Shown here: positions 39,704 to 51,607 of the stretch, piece by piece
How the letters are laid out: each line of letters opens with the position of its first letter
Position numbering within the stretch: the stretch's first letter is position 1
Source of the DNA: Cerrena zonata
Taxonomy: Eukaryota > Basidiomycota > Agaricomycetes > Polyporales > Cerrenaceae
Length of the DNA: 64,000 nucleotides
NCBI GenBank assembly: GCA_038087015.1
Contig: JASBNA010000005.1
Span: 620,001 to 684,000, forward strand
Reading direction: 5' to 3'
Made by a program: the position numbers and the translations under genes
The notes under the pieces: generated by a model
Told to the model about the DNA's origin: nothing
The model's input: the letters and a program-made list of their open reading frames with translations, nothing else
Database searches by the model: none

Positions 39704-40536
39704 TCGGGTGAATAAATCGTACCATGTACGCCCTCCTCATCCTTATTGTTGTACTACCACTCTGAGTTCTCTTACTTTGTGCTTTCGCTGTACAAAATAT
39801 TTACCCTCTATTTTGAAATGTCTACTTACGTCGTCTCGTATCATTCCCGTTTCTTTGCTTTGCCCATTATTGTCGACATTATGATGGTATTTGCTTTCGT
39901 ATACCCGCCTTGTTGTGCTTCTATCCTTTATTACGATGTATCACGATATATCACGATCGTCAGTGTATGTTGATTATTGTCATGTAATGCTATGTCTTGA
40001 AGACCCAACGATTGTTACAGTATTGGTGTCTGTTACAGCGGGTTTATGAATCACACCCATCGGTCCCGGTAATCATGCACACATGCTCATGTTCGGACTC
40101 GAAACATTCTCGCTACGCGTTTACTTACCTCTGATGTTCTCAAAACTGACATGACTTTCTCAGTTAGCTAGTTTGACATACTTAGAGACTTTGCATCTTA
40201 ATTTGGAAGAAACTGTCAAGTTAGTTTGTTTACCTCTTCTCGAACTGTCACATCCTCCGAGTCACAGGAAATGATTGTACAGGAAACCGGTGTTTCCTGC
40301 CAGGGGATGCTATACTCCCTCGGTTGTGAACGGTCGGTAGCCACTAACGAGTCATACTGATGTTATATTATATACTCTCTAGTCACTGATTCGGAGCCGA
40401 CCTACTAGCCATGATCCTGAAAATGTACAAAACTGGAGGGATGCAAGGTGTTTTGTCAAGTCTTCGCCTATTAGGAAGCTTGACTTATACTCATACACAA
40501 ACCTGCTTGTGTTTTCGTACCTCTCAATCCAGAAGT
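39704..40536. promoter_or_regulatory. Intergenic region upstream of the DUF2828 gene
   Basis: About 830 bp of PH-gene 3' UTR and DUF2828 promoter. AT-rich in 39740-39990, with a duplicated gtatcacgatatatcacgat-like stretch near 39938-39960. An in-frame ATG at 40411 could extend the next protein by 42 residues. No other gene seen. Confidence 0.45.
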
Positions 40537-42829
40537 ATGTCTGCTCCTGCCGCTATTGCATCCTCCCAAAATGTCACCATTCCTGCTATCCCCGAACTCT
40601 ATGATGCGAACTTCCTCGACCGACTTGTTCCCGTTTCAAATTACGAGGGTACAGAAATTAGCTCCAACACCCCCAAGCCCACGAACCCCTTCATGGAAGC
40701 CTTGAAAAGTTCGAGTCATCAGGTTTACACAACTAATAATGCACGAGCCTACGACACTACCTCCTCGGCCACTCTCGATGCATTCCATATGCTCAGACCA
40801 TTCACCTCTGGCTCAGACATCTATCGATGCTTGGGGAAAGCTTGGGAAGAAGATCCTGAGATGACCCTGCGCATGATCTGGAACCTGCGGAGCATTCATG
40901 ATGGGAAGGGAGAGAAGGAACTATTTTACCAGTATGTCATTTATAGTTGTAAAGTTAGTGTTCCGACCTGCTTACTGATTTATCCTTCTTAGAGCATGGG
41001 GATGGTTATACAAAAATCATCCACGTACGGCATTGGATAATCTTCCCCAGCTAGTCAAGCCTGTTTGCCGAATAGGTAAACGAAAGGAGGAGGTCCAACT
41101 TGCACCCCATGGCTATTGGAAGGATCTCCTGAATATTCTCTGTCTTGCAGCCCTCGACCAATTGGGCCCATTGAACGAACCTGCCACCTTCCTCCATTGC
41201 TTCACCCCAGCACAACTACATAATCGCTATTATGAACGAAAGTCGAAAATGAAAAAGCCAGTTGTTGACACAGAGGCAACAGAAACTGAAGCACGCCGTA
41301 AACGGGAAGAAAAGAACGTTCGACTTCACAACAATCTGATTGTAAAGCTTGCAGAGCCTAAATTCCGTGCACTCTACATCCTCGTCGCCCGTCTTTTCGC
41401 AGAGAAACTGGCAGGGGATATAGGAACTCTAGATCGCGTCGATGCTCTTCCTACCGGCCAGGAACGAAATGAATTTGTACGAAGACTGAGTCTTGTGAGC
41501 AAGTGGGCACCTACGCCCGGTCTCTCGCATGATCGCCACTCGAATATCTCCTCTGCCATCGCGCAGTTGCTTCATTACTCCCATTCCCTAGGCCCCTCTC
41601 GTATTTCCTTGGTACCCGAGCAAGGGCTTCCCTCTCTAGAAACCCATATCCTTCGATCATACTACCGTCGCTGGATCCTCACGCCACTTCGCGAAGCCAT
41701 TGCCGTCCCAGAATCTCTTATGTCCGCTAACCGCTGGAAAGAGATTATCTACAGCCGTGTTGCTTCTCAGTGCATGAAAAACAACATGATCCGGTTCTAT
41801 GCCTATGATCCCGAAGGTTTCGAGAAATACATGTCGCGCGTCGAGTCAGGTTCGCGGACCATCAGTGGTGCGACTCTTATGCCTCACGAGCTCGTCACAG
41901 ATGCTATATCAGCCTATCGAGCTTCGCTGCATATTCCACATCCCAAAAAGCCCAGCTTGAAGGATATGAAAAAGAGACAGGCAGATATGCAGCTTAGAGT
42001 AGTTGAGGCCCAGTGGCGAACCATGCTGGACCGAGTGAAAGAGGCGGGGAAGCTGGATAACGCATTGGCTATCTGCGACGTCTCGGGATCAATGGGCTCC
42101 ATCACCATGTCGAGGTCGGGTGATTATGTGCAACCTATTGCGCCTGCTGTCGCACTCTCCCTGGTGCTTGCTCAGATCGCCCAACCACCGTTCGACAACT
42201 CGTTCATCACCTTCTCCTCTCATCCGCAATTCGTTCAGATCGATCCATCGTGGAGCCTCGGGGAAACTATCGACAAGATCTCTCAGGCTGATTGGGGTAT
42301 GAACACCAATTACGAAGCTGTATTCTTGAAACTCCTCCTGCCGTTGGCCATTCAGCATAACATCAAGCCAGACGACATGATCAAACGTCTATTCGTCTTC
42401 TCTGATATGCAATTCGACGAATCTTGTCCCTCCACGGCGGGATACGTGCGTGAGCCTGAGGATGCCCAAATCATTTGGGATACAAATCATGACGTTATCG
42501 AGAAGGCTTACAAGGAAGCAGGCTATGAAGTTCCTCAGATCGTTTATTGGAACTTGGGGTACGGTGCATCCACCACTCCTGTCGCTTATGACCGCCAAGG
42601 CGTCGCGATTATGAATGGATTCTCTCCCTCGGTGCTGAAGGTCTTCATGGGCGAAGAAGAAAATGATGATCAAGAGACGGGAGAGGAATGGGAGAAGGTG
42701 GACCAAGATGGCGAGTCGGAGACGATCGTGGAAAAAACAATTAAGGAGGAGGTCGAGTTTACTCCTTACAGCGTGATGAAAAAAGCTCTTTCGAAGGCCA
42801 GTTATGACGGTTTGGTCGTTGTTGATTAA
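40537..42829 (+). CDS. DUF2828 protein with vWA-like domain (TROVE-related)
   Basis: Exons 40537-40931 and 40993-42829 give 743 residues. The N-terminal DUF2828 part shows NPFMEALKSSSHQVYTTNNARAY, then LRMIWNLRSIHDGKGEKELF, AWGWLYKNHPRTALDNLP and HGYWKDLLNIL, a helical-repeat region as in TROVE/Ro-type proteins. The C-terminal half is a von Willebrand A fold with an intact metal site: AICDVSGSMG (DxSxS), MNTNYEAVF (Thr) and LFVFSDMQFDE (Asp). Plants and fungi both carry this family and its role is unknown; RNA binding has been suggested by analogy to Ro60, which is inference. I prefer the ATG at 40537 (MSAPAAIASS); the in-frame ATG at 40411 adds 42 residues and could instead be a longer or targeting form. 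Confidence 0.9.
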
Positions 42830-43338
42830 CTCATTTTTTGGACGGACTTACTCTCCACATCACTCATTGTATACCCTAGCACCCCTCCTCCACATGTAAC
42901 ATATTATATTATATAACCACTCACCCACACTCTATTTCATGTATTTGTAGCCACTCATAACCGAAATTGGTTGTTCTTACCAATTTTCTGGATTTGTTGA
43001 ACATGCCTCCAGAGCCATCACGGACATTGCATGGCACATCTCCTGAAAGAATTCAAATTATATACGAACTTTCATCTTACAACGATGGGCGATAACAAGC
43101 GGAAGAACAAGAAAAAAGGAAAACGAAATTGATGTGGATTCATCGTTATGCGGTTGGAGTTCAGCATACACAGTCACTCATTCTAGAGTGATATAAAACG
43201 AAGGAATGTAAAAGTGAGGGAGGGTGAAACAGAGGCATCAAGCCATAGACACGCTAGTTTTCGATGAAGACATATCGTACTGTTTAGGGTGCTTTCCATC
43301 GTCAAACACCATAACATCCTTGCTCACTTCCACTTCTG
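42830..43338. other. Convergent intergenic region
   Basis: About 510 bp of facing 3' UTRs; no gene or repeat seen. Confidence 0.5.
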
Positions 43339-44911
43339 TCAATTGAATAGCTTGAGGATTTTGTCGTGAGTTTCCGCCCCATCGTGAGCCACTGCGATTC
43401 TGCTATCGGATGGAAAGATGTAAGTACGATCGCCTTGCCAGAATAAAGTTCGGCTAGTCACGCCCAAGATCGTATCGTGCGGAGGGTTCGAAAGGACTTA
43501 CCGTGGAATCCATGTCAGCCACCTGGGAAAGTTTGTCCCTCAGCTCATCTCGGGTAAGGAGTGTGTCGAGCAATGTCTGAATGAAGTTACCGATGACTCT
43601 GTTTTAGTGAATGATTTAGAAGAGAATATAGTCAGGCATACATTGGTGTAGATGCGACCAATAGGAATAGCAAACATCCCATACAGGTTTGTTTGGGGGA
43701 CCTTCAAGAAACAAATCAGATCGCCAATCGAGAAGATGCCAGCGAACAGTCCTGTTTGAACGGCACCCCTAATGAGCTTGTTCAAGACTGTGTCAGTTTT
43801 GCGGAAGCCTGTGCGAGAGCGAGACAGGATGATTATCAAGGAAACTATAGAGAAAAATAGACTGAGACGAGGAGAGTGTTCAAAGAGGGCGAAGACACAT
43901 ACTCGTGATCATAACATCCGAGACAACCTGTAGGGATAGCCATCCAATGACCACTGGGCTCAAGACTACCAGGTCAGCGAAACTTTAAAGATATATTGTG
44001 AGTCGTATTTCGGGCAGCAATCAGCAACAACTTACACTTTGATGATCATAGCCCTAACTCCTGCAATGAAGCCCAGAACGAAGCCTGGAACGGCTGCGGT
44101 CATAATGAAGATATAGAGATAGATGTTTTTGCTTAAACGATAGATACTGAAGTAAAGAGTTATTAATATTGTAATGCGAAGGATACTACGGCGATGATGC
44201 TTACCGATATCCCAAGAAAGTTTGTGTCACAATGGCAGCGAGACAGGTAGCAATAGGAGTCCACATGTACGGCCACATCCCAACTATGACATTCGTGTTA
44301 TTAGAATGAATCTGAAATAACGGATACGAGGTCGACTTACTGGCTAATGCCGAGGGGTTATTGTAATTTGTTACTCTGTTCAATCAAGGTAAATATTTAA
44401 AACAAAGGTTGAAGCGTAAACATGGAACCGTACGTATATCCCCATAGCATATAAATGACCCTGGTTTATTATAGTCAGAAAGGATATCGTGTACTTGGGG
44501 ATTGAACAACTTACGATGCACTATGCACAGTATCGAGTATAAACAAAAATAGTATCATAGCCCTGTGGGAAAAAAGATGAGTTCGGCGTAGTGTATACAT
44601 CGACAAACATCTACGAACTTGATGACAGGAGGATCATTGAATTCTACAGGAAAATAAGCATCAACGATCAGTAGCATAATCGTAACAAACTTTTACTCAC
44701 GTCTCCTGTAATACGCCGCGAACTGAAAGGTGACGAGACCGAACAGGAAGGTGTTGACTGAAGGGTTATTGTCGTAAGGTTATACCCTTCACACACTACT
44801 ATGGTACCTACAAACAATGCCGACCATAAGGGTACCTATGATAGGTCAGTAATGCACTCTTCTATCAGTCGAGTTGATACACATACCAACGGTCAAGTCG
44901 AATTCGCCCAT
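43339..44911 (-). CDS. Seven-TM DUF6534-type membrane protein
   Basis: Built from about a dozen small exons starting MGEFDLTVG at 44911. Readable exons in order include TLMVGIV, VNTFLFGLVTFQFAAYYRR, EFNDPPVIK, AMILFLFILDTVHSAL, MWPYMWTPIATCLAAIVTQ, FLGYRIYRLSKNIYLYIF, VPGFVLGFIAGVRAMIIK, VVIGWLSLQVVSDVMIT, LNKLIRGAVQTGLFAGIFS and NLYGMFAIPIGRIYTN. The C-terminal domain then reads TLLDTLLTRDELRDKLSQ, and the protein ends KILKLFN. The pattern LFG...Q...YY, then D...T..N.L, Q.GLFA and ...GRIYTN.L.D.L..R is the hallmark of this Agaricomycete-expanded integral membrane family. Function is unknown; a receptor-like role has been guessed. I did not verify every splice site. Confidence 0.85.
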
Positions 44912-47900
44912 GGCTTCGAGTAATCCTAGGAAGTCAGCAAGGCAAAGCCAATAAGTAAAGGTCTAAAGGACAGGAGGGATGTGCGTCGTTCGACGGTGGG
45001 AGACCTCATGTTTGCTCGACTACGCTACTTATAAATATGAGGGCATGCCAGGGTCATGAGCAAACTCAATTTTAAGCGAACTTACAGGTTGTGCCCCCAC
45101 CTGTCACTCATATAATCGGGAGCCTTTCTCACACCGTGAGTTCGCAAATTCGCAGACAAGACAAGCGGCACCAAGCGAAAGAGTTTGGGCTTGCTATGCC
45201 CCGAAAGCTTGAAGTTACGACATTGTCATATGGGATTTGCACTGCCACGCTTAGTCCGTCTGGTGCTCTAAACTGTATTAGGGTTTGAAGACGCCGTCAA
45301 GGTTGTAAAAAAGCCAATTGTCGTTGGGGCCCAAGCAAGAACTACGATGTCTTTCTATTCAGAAAATTTTGGAGCGATGCTGGCCCTGATAGGGTGCACG
45401 CATTTCGTAATGAGCGAAATGGTTTTCTAGATGGACATACATCTCGAAGTTGGCCGAAATGTATGTATCATGATGTACGCGAGTGAGTTTAACTCGCGAA
45501 GCGTTGTCCTGACGATTAGACTTGAAGCTGCATAAACGGGAACAGATGAAGAATATCAGTGAGAGTTCAAGAATTGCCAATAGAGAATGACGGCAAGTAC
45601 CCCAAATATGAGCAACTCCGTGTATGATATGAACTCGATCTGTTGGACAGGGTGTGCAATTGTCAAACTCGCGACAGCTTCCCAACAACTGTCTTCGCAA
45701 GAAACAAGCAGAAACAGGTACCGAGGTCTCTTTCGGTTACTTCCACCTGGAGGTCTTCGCTACTTGAACCCTTTTAGACGATGGGACCGCCTAAGAATCT
45801 GATTGAGATTCCGGCATAGTTCTGGCCTTGCGAAGGGGAATCGCGGGACCAAATGTTTCCAGATTTTAGCTGATCGGTTGCCACCGCTCAGAAACAATTT
45901 ACGTCCGTTCCCCTTTAGGCGACGGCTTTAGAGGGCACGGCTTAATCGTGTTATTTCAGGTTGTAGCCACTAAGCGAGGTCGAGAAATGAACGAGGTAGA
46001 CACCTCTTCAACTTAAACGTCTAGGGAATATGCAATACTGTGGAAAGATTCAGATGCTGTCCCAAGGCATCCCCCTTTTGGAAATAATGAGCAGATAGCC
46101 AAGATGTTCCAGAGCCGTAATCGTCGACCAAATCAGCCATCAGGGTCAGAGTAGGTTTCAAGTTAATACGTCTCCAAGTAAACTCGAGTCAAATCTGTGT
46201 TGCGACAACGGAGGACGGCGGGTCGCTGCTGTCACTGAGATCTATTGTTTGGTAAGGCAATAAAAGCGAGATATCGAAGATTATTGGGGTGGGACCCGGT
46301 ACCGCTCTGCCGGAAGGCAATAGAAATAGCAAGTTTGAGACAAAGTATAACTTGAGGCTCGAACATTGCACGCCGGACGCTGAGCTAACGGAATCCGGCG
46401 AAAGGTAAACGCCACCTATTATTACTTGTAGTGGTTCCTGGACTCGCAAGTAAGCAGTACAGGATTGGCACTCACTATGTAGACCGCAAGTTTCGTGGCG
46501 TACCAGGTGGCAGCATACACTCTTCCGTGTACATTTTGATAGTCTCCGATACACTAGAAGCTTGAATAGGGATTTAAGGTGAGATTCCATTCAAGTAATT
46601 CTATTAAGTACCTGGACGTCCTTGACACAAACCATAACGGGGGACGGAAGGATGCAGGGTAACTTGTAAGGTGACCTTGTCGGGTAAGGCGACGAAACCT
46701 ACGCCACTGTTTCGTATGACGTCGCGTAGAGAAATGTACAGATTTGATGGTCATGGTAAACTGCCGTGCTCGAAACCCTCGAAAAAGGGAGGACACATGT
46801 TGAGATTTTCCAGAGGGAAGCATCCGGGTCCCGTACGGGCTATTCGGGATGAGGTCAAAACTCCTAGAGCATAGTCCGCATCGTCCGGAATCGTGTTGAC
46901 GAATATGGACGAGTTGCCCATGCAATTGGTAAATAACTTTGAAGTTACGAAGTGAGGAAAGGTCCCAAGACGTCTGGTGTGATCTATTAGTATATTAGTG
47001 GTACCCAATATATTCTTGGGATTACTTGGCAGCTCGCCCCACTCAACGTCCAATACAGTTGAACGAAGTGGTCATTTGTATTTCAAAATCAGGAACGTAG
47101 GAAATCCCCGCGGGGAAGACGGTACCAACCTCAAAACGGCTTTGAAGGGGCTCGGACCCAATGCGGCTGCCGGAAGGAGCGGTGGTTCTCACGAATAAGG
47201 ACTAACTAGATGATTACACCCACTCCAACAAGTTATTCCATGTTGGTTCCATGTCCAGTTTCTATTAACTGCGCCTATATCATATATAAATCGTAAGTAG
47301 CAAACAGCATAGAAGGATGGCATGGACGTACTCCGAGTTCTAACTGACAATATGAACAGCAAGAGATCCGCACTGACTCCCTATGGCAAGTGGATCTCGT
47401 CGGGTCCCGAACCTATACATGCGAGCTGTAAGAAATCTCGAATTACCGAGCGATGAAATAAAGTTGAAGATTCTAAGTTTGGATCTTCAATATGAAAGAA
47501 TGATGCCAGCCACGATGTCTCTTACCGACGGAAAAGGCAGCGATAGACAACCATCTCCCGTCACCTTGCGATTGATGCAGGCCGTACCTGAACGCCGACC
47601 CTCGAGATCGGTGTAAAAAGCCAAAATCATGATGGTGGGGATAGACGTCTCAATGGATACCCTTCGAGTCGATGGTCGGAACTCACCTGACTCCGGGCCC
47701 TTCCATCCTTTCACATCTCACTTCATTCACGCTCTCATAACCACCACACGATTGAGCCGAAAACACGGTCTGATTCCCAATGAACAAAGCAGACAAACAA
47801 AGGACTGTTGACAATCACCACCAAAGGGTGTGTGTTCAAAGAAAGGAAAAAGAACCATTTCCACAGAAACCTATCCGTACTTCCTTCTTCTCTTTCACAT

Positions 47901-47936
47901 TATTCTAACATTCTTCTCAAAAGTTTTCTGCAAAAC
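44912..47936. other. Gene-poor 3-kb region, possibly containing a degraded gene
   Basis: Apart from the promoter of the flanking DUF6534 gene I recognise nothing. Minus-strand ORFs run on from each other (47053-46751, 46925-46554, 46590-46189, 45700-45359) but are separated by stops and frame changes without good introns, and resemble no family I know. Base composition is not obviously AT-skewed. I saw no terminal repeats, target-site duplications, transposase or reverse-transcriptase motifs. A decayed gene or old element is possible but not shown. Confidence 0.3.
45029..45038 (-). promoter_or_regulatory. TATA-like element upstream of the DUF6534 gene
   Basis: On the minus strand the sequence reads atatttataa about 118 bp before the ATG at 44911. 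The position is plausible for a core promoter. Confidence 0.4.
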
Positions 47937-48831
47937 TTAGACCTTCTTTGCCAAAGCGTTGACTTGAGCGATCTCAGCAGCAGTAGCTCCAACAGCGTTC
48001 TATGAATGAAAGTTATCAGGATCAAATTGAGAATACAGTCCGTGAAGATTGCGACGTACCTTGGTAACCTTGCCCAATTGATGGTCGACGGTGTCCGCAA
48101 CGCTGAGCGTCTTGCCTTGCGCAGCGAGAGCACGAGACATCTGGAACTGGAGGAAGAACTTGGCACCCTTGAGTTTAGCAAGGAGGGCGCTCGAGTTAGG
48201 TTGAGACTATATTGTGAAGATGTGTCAGAAACCTATACGAGAACAAGGAAAAGGTAGGATAAAGACGTACTCGGACACCAGCCTCGACGGCGAGGTAAAC
48301 GTTCAACTGGTTCTGGAGCTTGGCAGTGTCAGCTTGAGCGGGGTCATCAGGAGTGGGGAAGGTAGCCCTATCGAGGTAATTAGTTCGTACAGGTCTAACA
48401 GTGTGGTGATTTGTTGTATACTCACAAAGCGAATCCAACGGGGCTCAACTTAGACTTCTGGAAGTCGATTGAAGAGAACGAGATTCCGCCTGAAGTGACA
48501 TCAGGGACACCCGGAGCGACTTGTTTCTGTTAAACACAAAGTAAGATAGGTTATCAATCTATGCTTATTGAGAGGCAGCTTACAGTCGCATCACAGGTGA
48601 TACTCTTGCTCAATGCATCCAAACCACTCGATACCTCAGCAGGAAGGGCAACACTGCCAGTGACGAAGCATGGCTTCGACTGACGAGTTTGGAGGGGAGC
48701 TGTTGCAACATAACGATAATATCAATTTCCTTAGTCCACAAATAGCATGCATGATAACTGGACGCACCAGCTCCAGCAAGAGCGCTGACCGAGAGCAAGA
48801 CAGTGAGAGCTTTGAGAGCGACAGAGAACAT
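47937..48831 (-). CDS. Small secreted protein, Agaricomycete type
   Basis: The first exon (48831-48768) is a signal peptide (FSVALKALTVLLSVSALAGA). After intron 1 the mature part begins APLQTRQSKPCFVTGSVALP. Later exons read EVSSGLDALSKSITCDAT, QVAPGVPDVTSGGISFSS, ATFPTPDDPAQADTAKLQ, NQLNVYLAVEAGVR, LKGAKFFLQFQMSRALAAQG and AVGATAAEIAQVNALAKKV, the last being the C-terminus. The product is about 190 residues with a single Cys pair (KPCF, ITCDA). Related small secreted proteins are common in wood- and litter-decay mushrooms, with unknown function; I name no family. Confidence 0.82.
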
Positions 48832-50018
48832 CTTGATAATTAAGGATTTGAATGAACGAAAGGCTGTACGAGTTGTTGCGTAAGAGGGAACGAAAGTACT
48901 GAAGTTGATAAGTAGTATAGAAAATGGGGAGGAACCAGTCCAATAGTGAAGAGACCGTTTGAAGTCGACTCGAGAAAGAGGGAAGAGAGGAGATGGAGAC
49001 CGGTGTACAACACGAGCCTTGTTTTATGTATTACAGTCGGCATACGGCTATGCGGGAAGGCTTTCCATGTGGGCAACAGAGTCCGGATGGGGGTGATTCG
49101 ATTTGCCTTGGGTTACATGTGTTCGGTTGTTGCGTTTCTAGGTCGACGTCCCTGAATCAAGCAGTTGATCACTAAAAATTAAATGGTTGGAAGTGTCGGT
49201 GAACATATGAACGGAACTGAAGACAAGCCTCGATGTGGGGCAGTCGGGTCTAGTCGCATAGGTTGTTGCGTATTTGTTTCCATCTCTTCCCCATCACGCT
49301 GGGGGGAGAGAGAAAAGTACAAATGCAGTCATGTGGGAATGTCGTCGTAATGCCGAGTCTTGTTATACCAATTACTTTTTGATTTTGATTTTCAGTGACA
49401 TACTAACATATTTACCTGAGTAGAGACGTACAGTAACAATTACAAGTCTGAAGTGCAGCCCTGAGAAAGTTTCTCAACACAGTGGGGATGACTTTCCACA
49501 TGTGTGTTAGATTTTTATCTTGATTTGCTCTATCATTAGCATTCAAGGCATACGATACAAGAGATCCCAGATGGTGGTGAAGGCAAAGGTACGTGGGTGC
49601 CTCAACCTCATACTGTCCAACCTCTTCAAGTTGAAAACTGCTCACTTGAAGTTCGAGCGGTACCGAGTCAAGATACTTGGGCTCGAATGGCATAGCGTTT
49701 ACACTGCGTCCTGCTTAGTCAGCATCCAATTATGGCATGTCCGTTGGCGGCGCGGAACCAGTAACCTGTCCTCATCCTGCTTGTGACCGCTTACCACCAA
49801 ATATCCATCTTTCCTCTTGGCGATATATTCATAAACTCTCTCTCTAACCACCACCTCACAATACCACGAAAGGGTCAAGGAATACCTTTTGATTTTGGCA
49901 GCCATCGCGCAGTAGCTTTAAATTAAGGTTAAAGCTCCCCGATCGCCTCTCAGATCATAAATACCTTACAACCTGACCTCCATAATACGTTCATAACCAA
50001 AACGCTCGCGACTCTACC
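48832..50018. other. Divergent intergenic region, with a possible small minus-strand gene
   Basis: About 1.19 kb. The part next to 48831 is the promoter of the small secreted protein gene, and the part next to 50018 that of the CFEM gene. In between, two minus-strand ORFs (49905-49699, starting MAAKIKRYSLTLSWYC, and 49693-49412) with a GTAAGC donor at about 49793 and a branch-like CTGAC before an AG could be pieces of a small unknown gene. No joined reading frame convinced me, so I do not call it. Confidence 0.3.
49957..49963 (+). promoter_or_regulatory. TATA-like element of the CFEM gene
   Basis: ataaata lies 56 bp before the ATG at 50019, in a suitable position for a core promoter. Confidence 0.45.
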
Positions 50019-50853
50019 ATGATGTTTGCAAGGATGTTCTCTTTACCCATCCCACTGATGCTTCTTGTCTGGCCGATCGCACAAGTACTCGCTCAAGGAT
50101 CACTGACACCTCCACCAGTGTCCGCCCCAAGCGAGACTTCGACCTCTGCGAGTGTCTCGAGGTCGGGATCCGCATCTGTATCTGCTTCTGCTGCAAGCAG
50201 CGGATCGGCGAGTGGGAATGCTAGCTCCTCAGCGAGCGCGACGAGCAGCGCGAACTTCCCGAGTTTGAGCGGGTATTCACCTTGTGGTATGTCCTCTTTC
50301 TTTTGATATGCAAGTCCTACCGAACTGAGCGTGGGCTTCATTGTTCTCCCTTCTAGTGGCGAATTGTCTTGGGATGGCCGTGTCTCAAACAGGATGTAGC
50401 AGTCTAGTTGAAGTACAATGTTTCTGCACCAAGTGCGTACCTTTGTCTCCCTCACTTTCTATGAATTTCCTGAACGTCTTAACTTATCCACCCTCTAGCA
50501 TGACTCTTTTCACATCATCAATAGTCTCCTGCATCTCATCAGGATGCCCAACAGACCTGAACAACGCCGAAGCCCTCTCCCAACAATTCTGCAATATCGC
50601 CTCCCCAAGCGTCTCGCTCTCATTCCCTTCTCCACCTCCCACTGCCTCATCTTCATCTTCCGCCTCATCGTCATCGGGATCATCGGGCTCAACCTCTTCA
50701 AGCTCAAGCACTTCAAGTGCACCGTCGACAAGTACCACTGGTGACAACTCGGGAGCTGGAAGGATGTTTGAGAATGTGGTTGAGAAGAATACGATATTAG
50801 CGGTGCTCGCTGCTTCGGGAGTCGTTTGGTTAGGCGTGGCCAGCTTGTGGTGA
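50019..50853 (+). CDS. CFEM-domain protein, probably GPI-anchored
   Basis: Exons 50019-50286, 50357-50432 and 50499-50853 give 232 residues. A signal peptide (LPIPLMLLVWPIAQVLA) is followed by a Ser/Ala-rich linker. The CFEM domain then has its eight cysteines: YSPCVANC, AVSQTGCSS, VQCFC, VSCISSGC and QQFC. A second Ser-rich stretch and a hydrophobic end (ILAVLAASGVVWLGVASLW) suggest a GPI signal. CFEM proteins sit at the cell surface and some bind haem or take part in host contact. The Asp normally three residues before the Cys-x-Cys pair, the haem ligand in characterised members, is Glu here (VEVQCFC). Start codons at 50019 and 50022 are adjacent; the choice does not matter to the product. 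Confidence 0.9.
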
Positions 50854-51607
50854 AAAAAATGTGGATTCTGACCTATGTCGGTACGAAGGTTGCTGCTGGA
50901 GTCGGAGAGAGATGGAGTCGGCGTAGAACGCTAGAGGAGTGGAGACTTCTCGTGAGTGGAAGATAACGGACTTCCGAGCATTTCCTTCTTGTGTACCATT
51001 TGGACTTTCTTGTTTCCTTACCCCCTTTGTTCGTTAACAGTAACAGACATTCATTCAAATTCACGCTTTTCCATCTTGGTACCGTCCTTGCCGCACCCTC
51101 ATACCTACTACATCGTACTTTTCTCTATATTATTTTATTATTACGACACTTGAGCATGTACTTTGCATTTCTCTATTAAATGCATTCTGCGTTCTTGCTT
51201 TTGTTACACTCACACATCCGGCGTTTGGCTTGCGTATCCTTCTGGGGCATTTATATTTATATATTCGTAGTATACCCACCGAGTCGCTCGGTGACCAGTG
51301 GCCGTTTGGGATTTTATCTAAAGTTCTGAATGGCAAATGCGGCATAATATTTGCCTTGTGAACTCGACTCGGAGCCAAAGAACAACGGATATGGGTAAGC
51401 ATGTACGAGAACAAGGAAGAGGAACATGAGCAGAAGGAAGCTGTAGTAAGAGGCAAAACGGAAGAGTAGAACAAGCACATGGCAAGCACAAACAAAAAAA
51501 AGCAAAGCACTGTATATACTCTCCTTACCCAGTAAAATACACATTACATCTCGAAAGCATGTACAAATAACTCCTGGTCCTCCACCCCCTCCTCCTACTT
51601 GTTCTGC
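50854..51607. other. Convergent intergenic region
   Basis: About 750 bp of facing 3' UTRs, T-rich around 51100-51270 and purine-rich on the plus strand around 51400-51500. No gene recognised. Confidence 0.45.

Noticed and set aside
44912..47936. Retrotransposon or DNA transposon
   Set aside because: No reverse transcriptase, integrase or transposase motif, no LTR pair and no inverted ends seen by eye.
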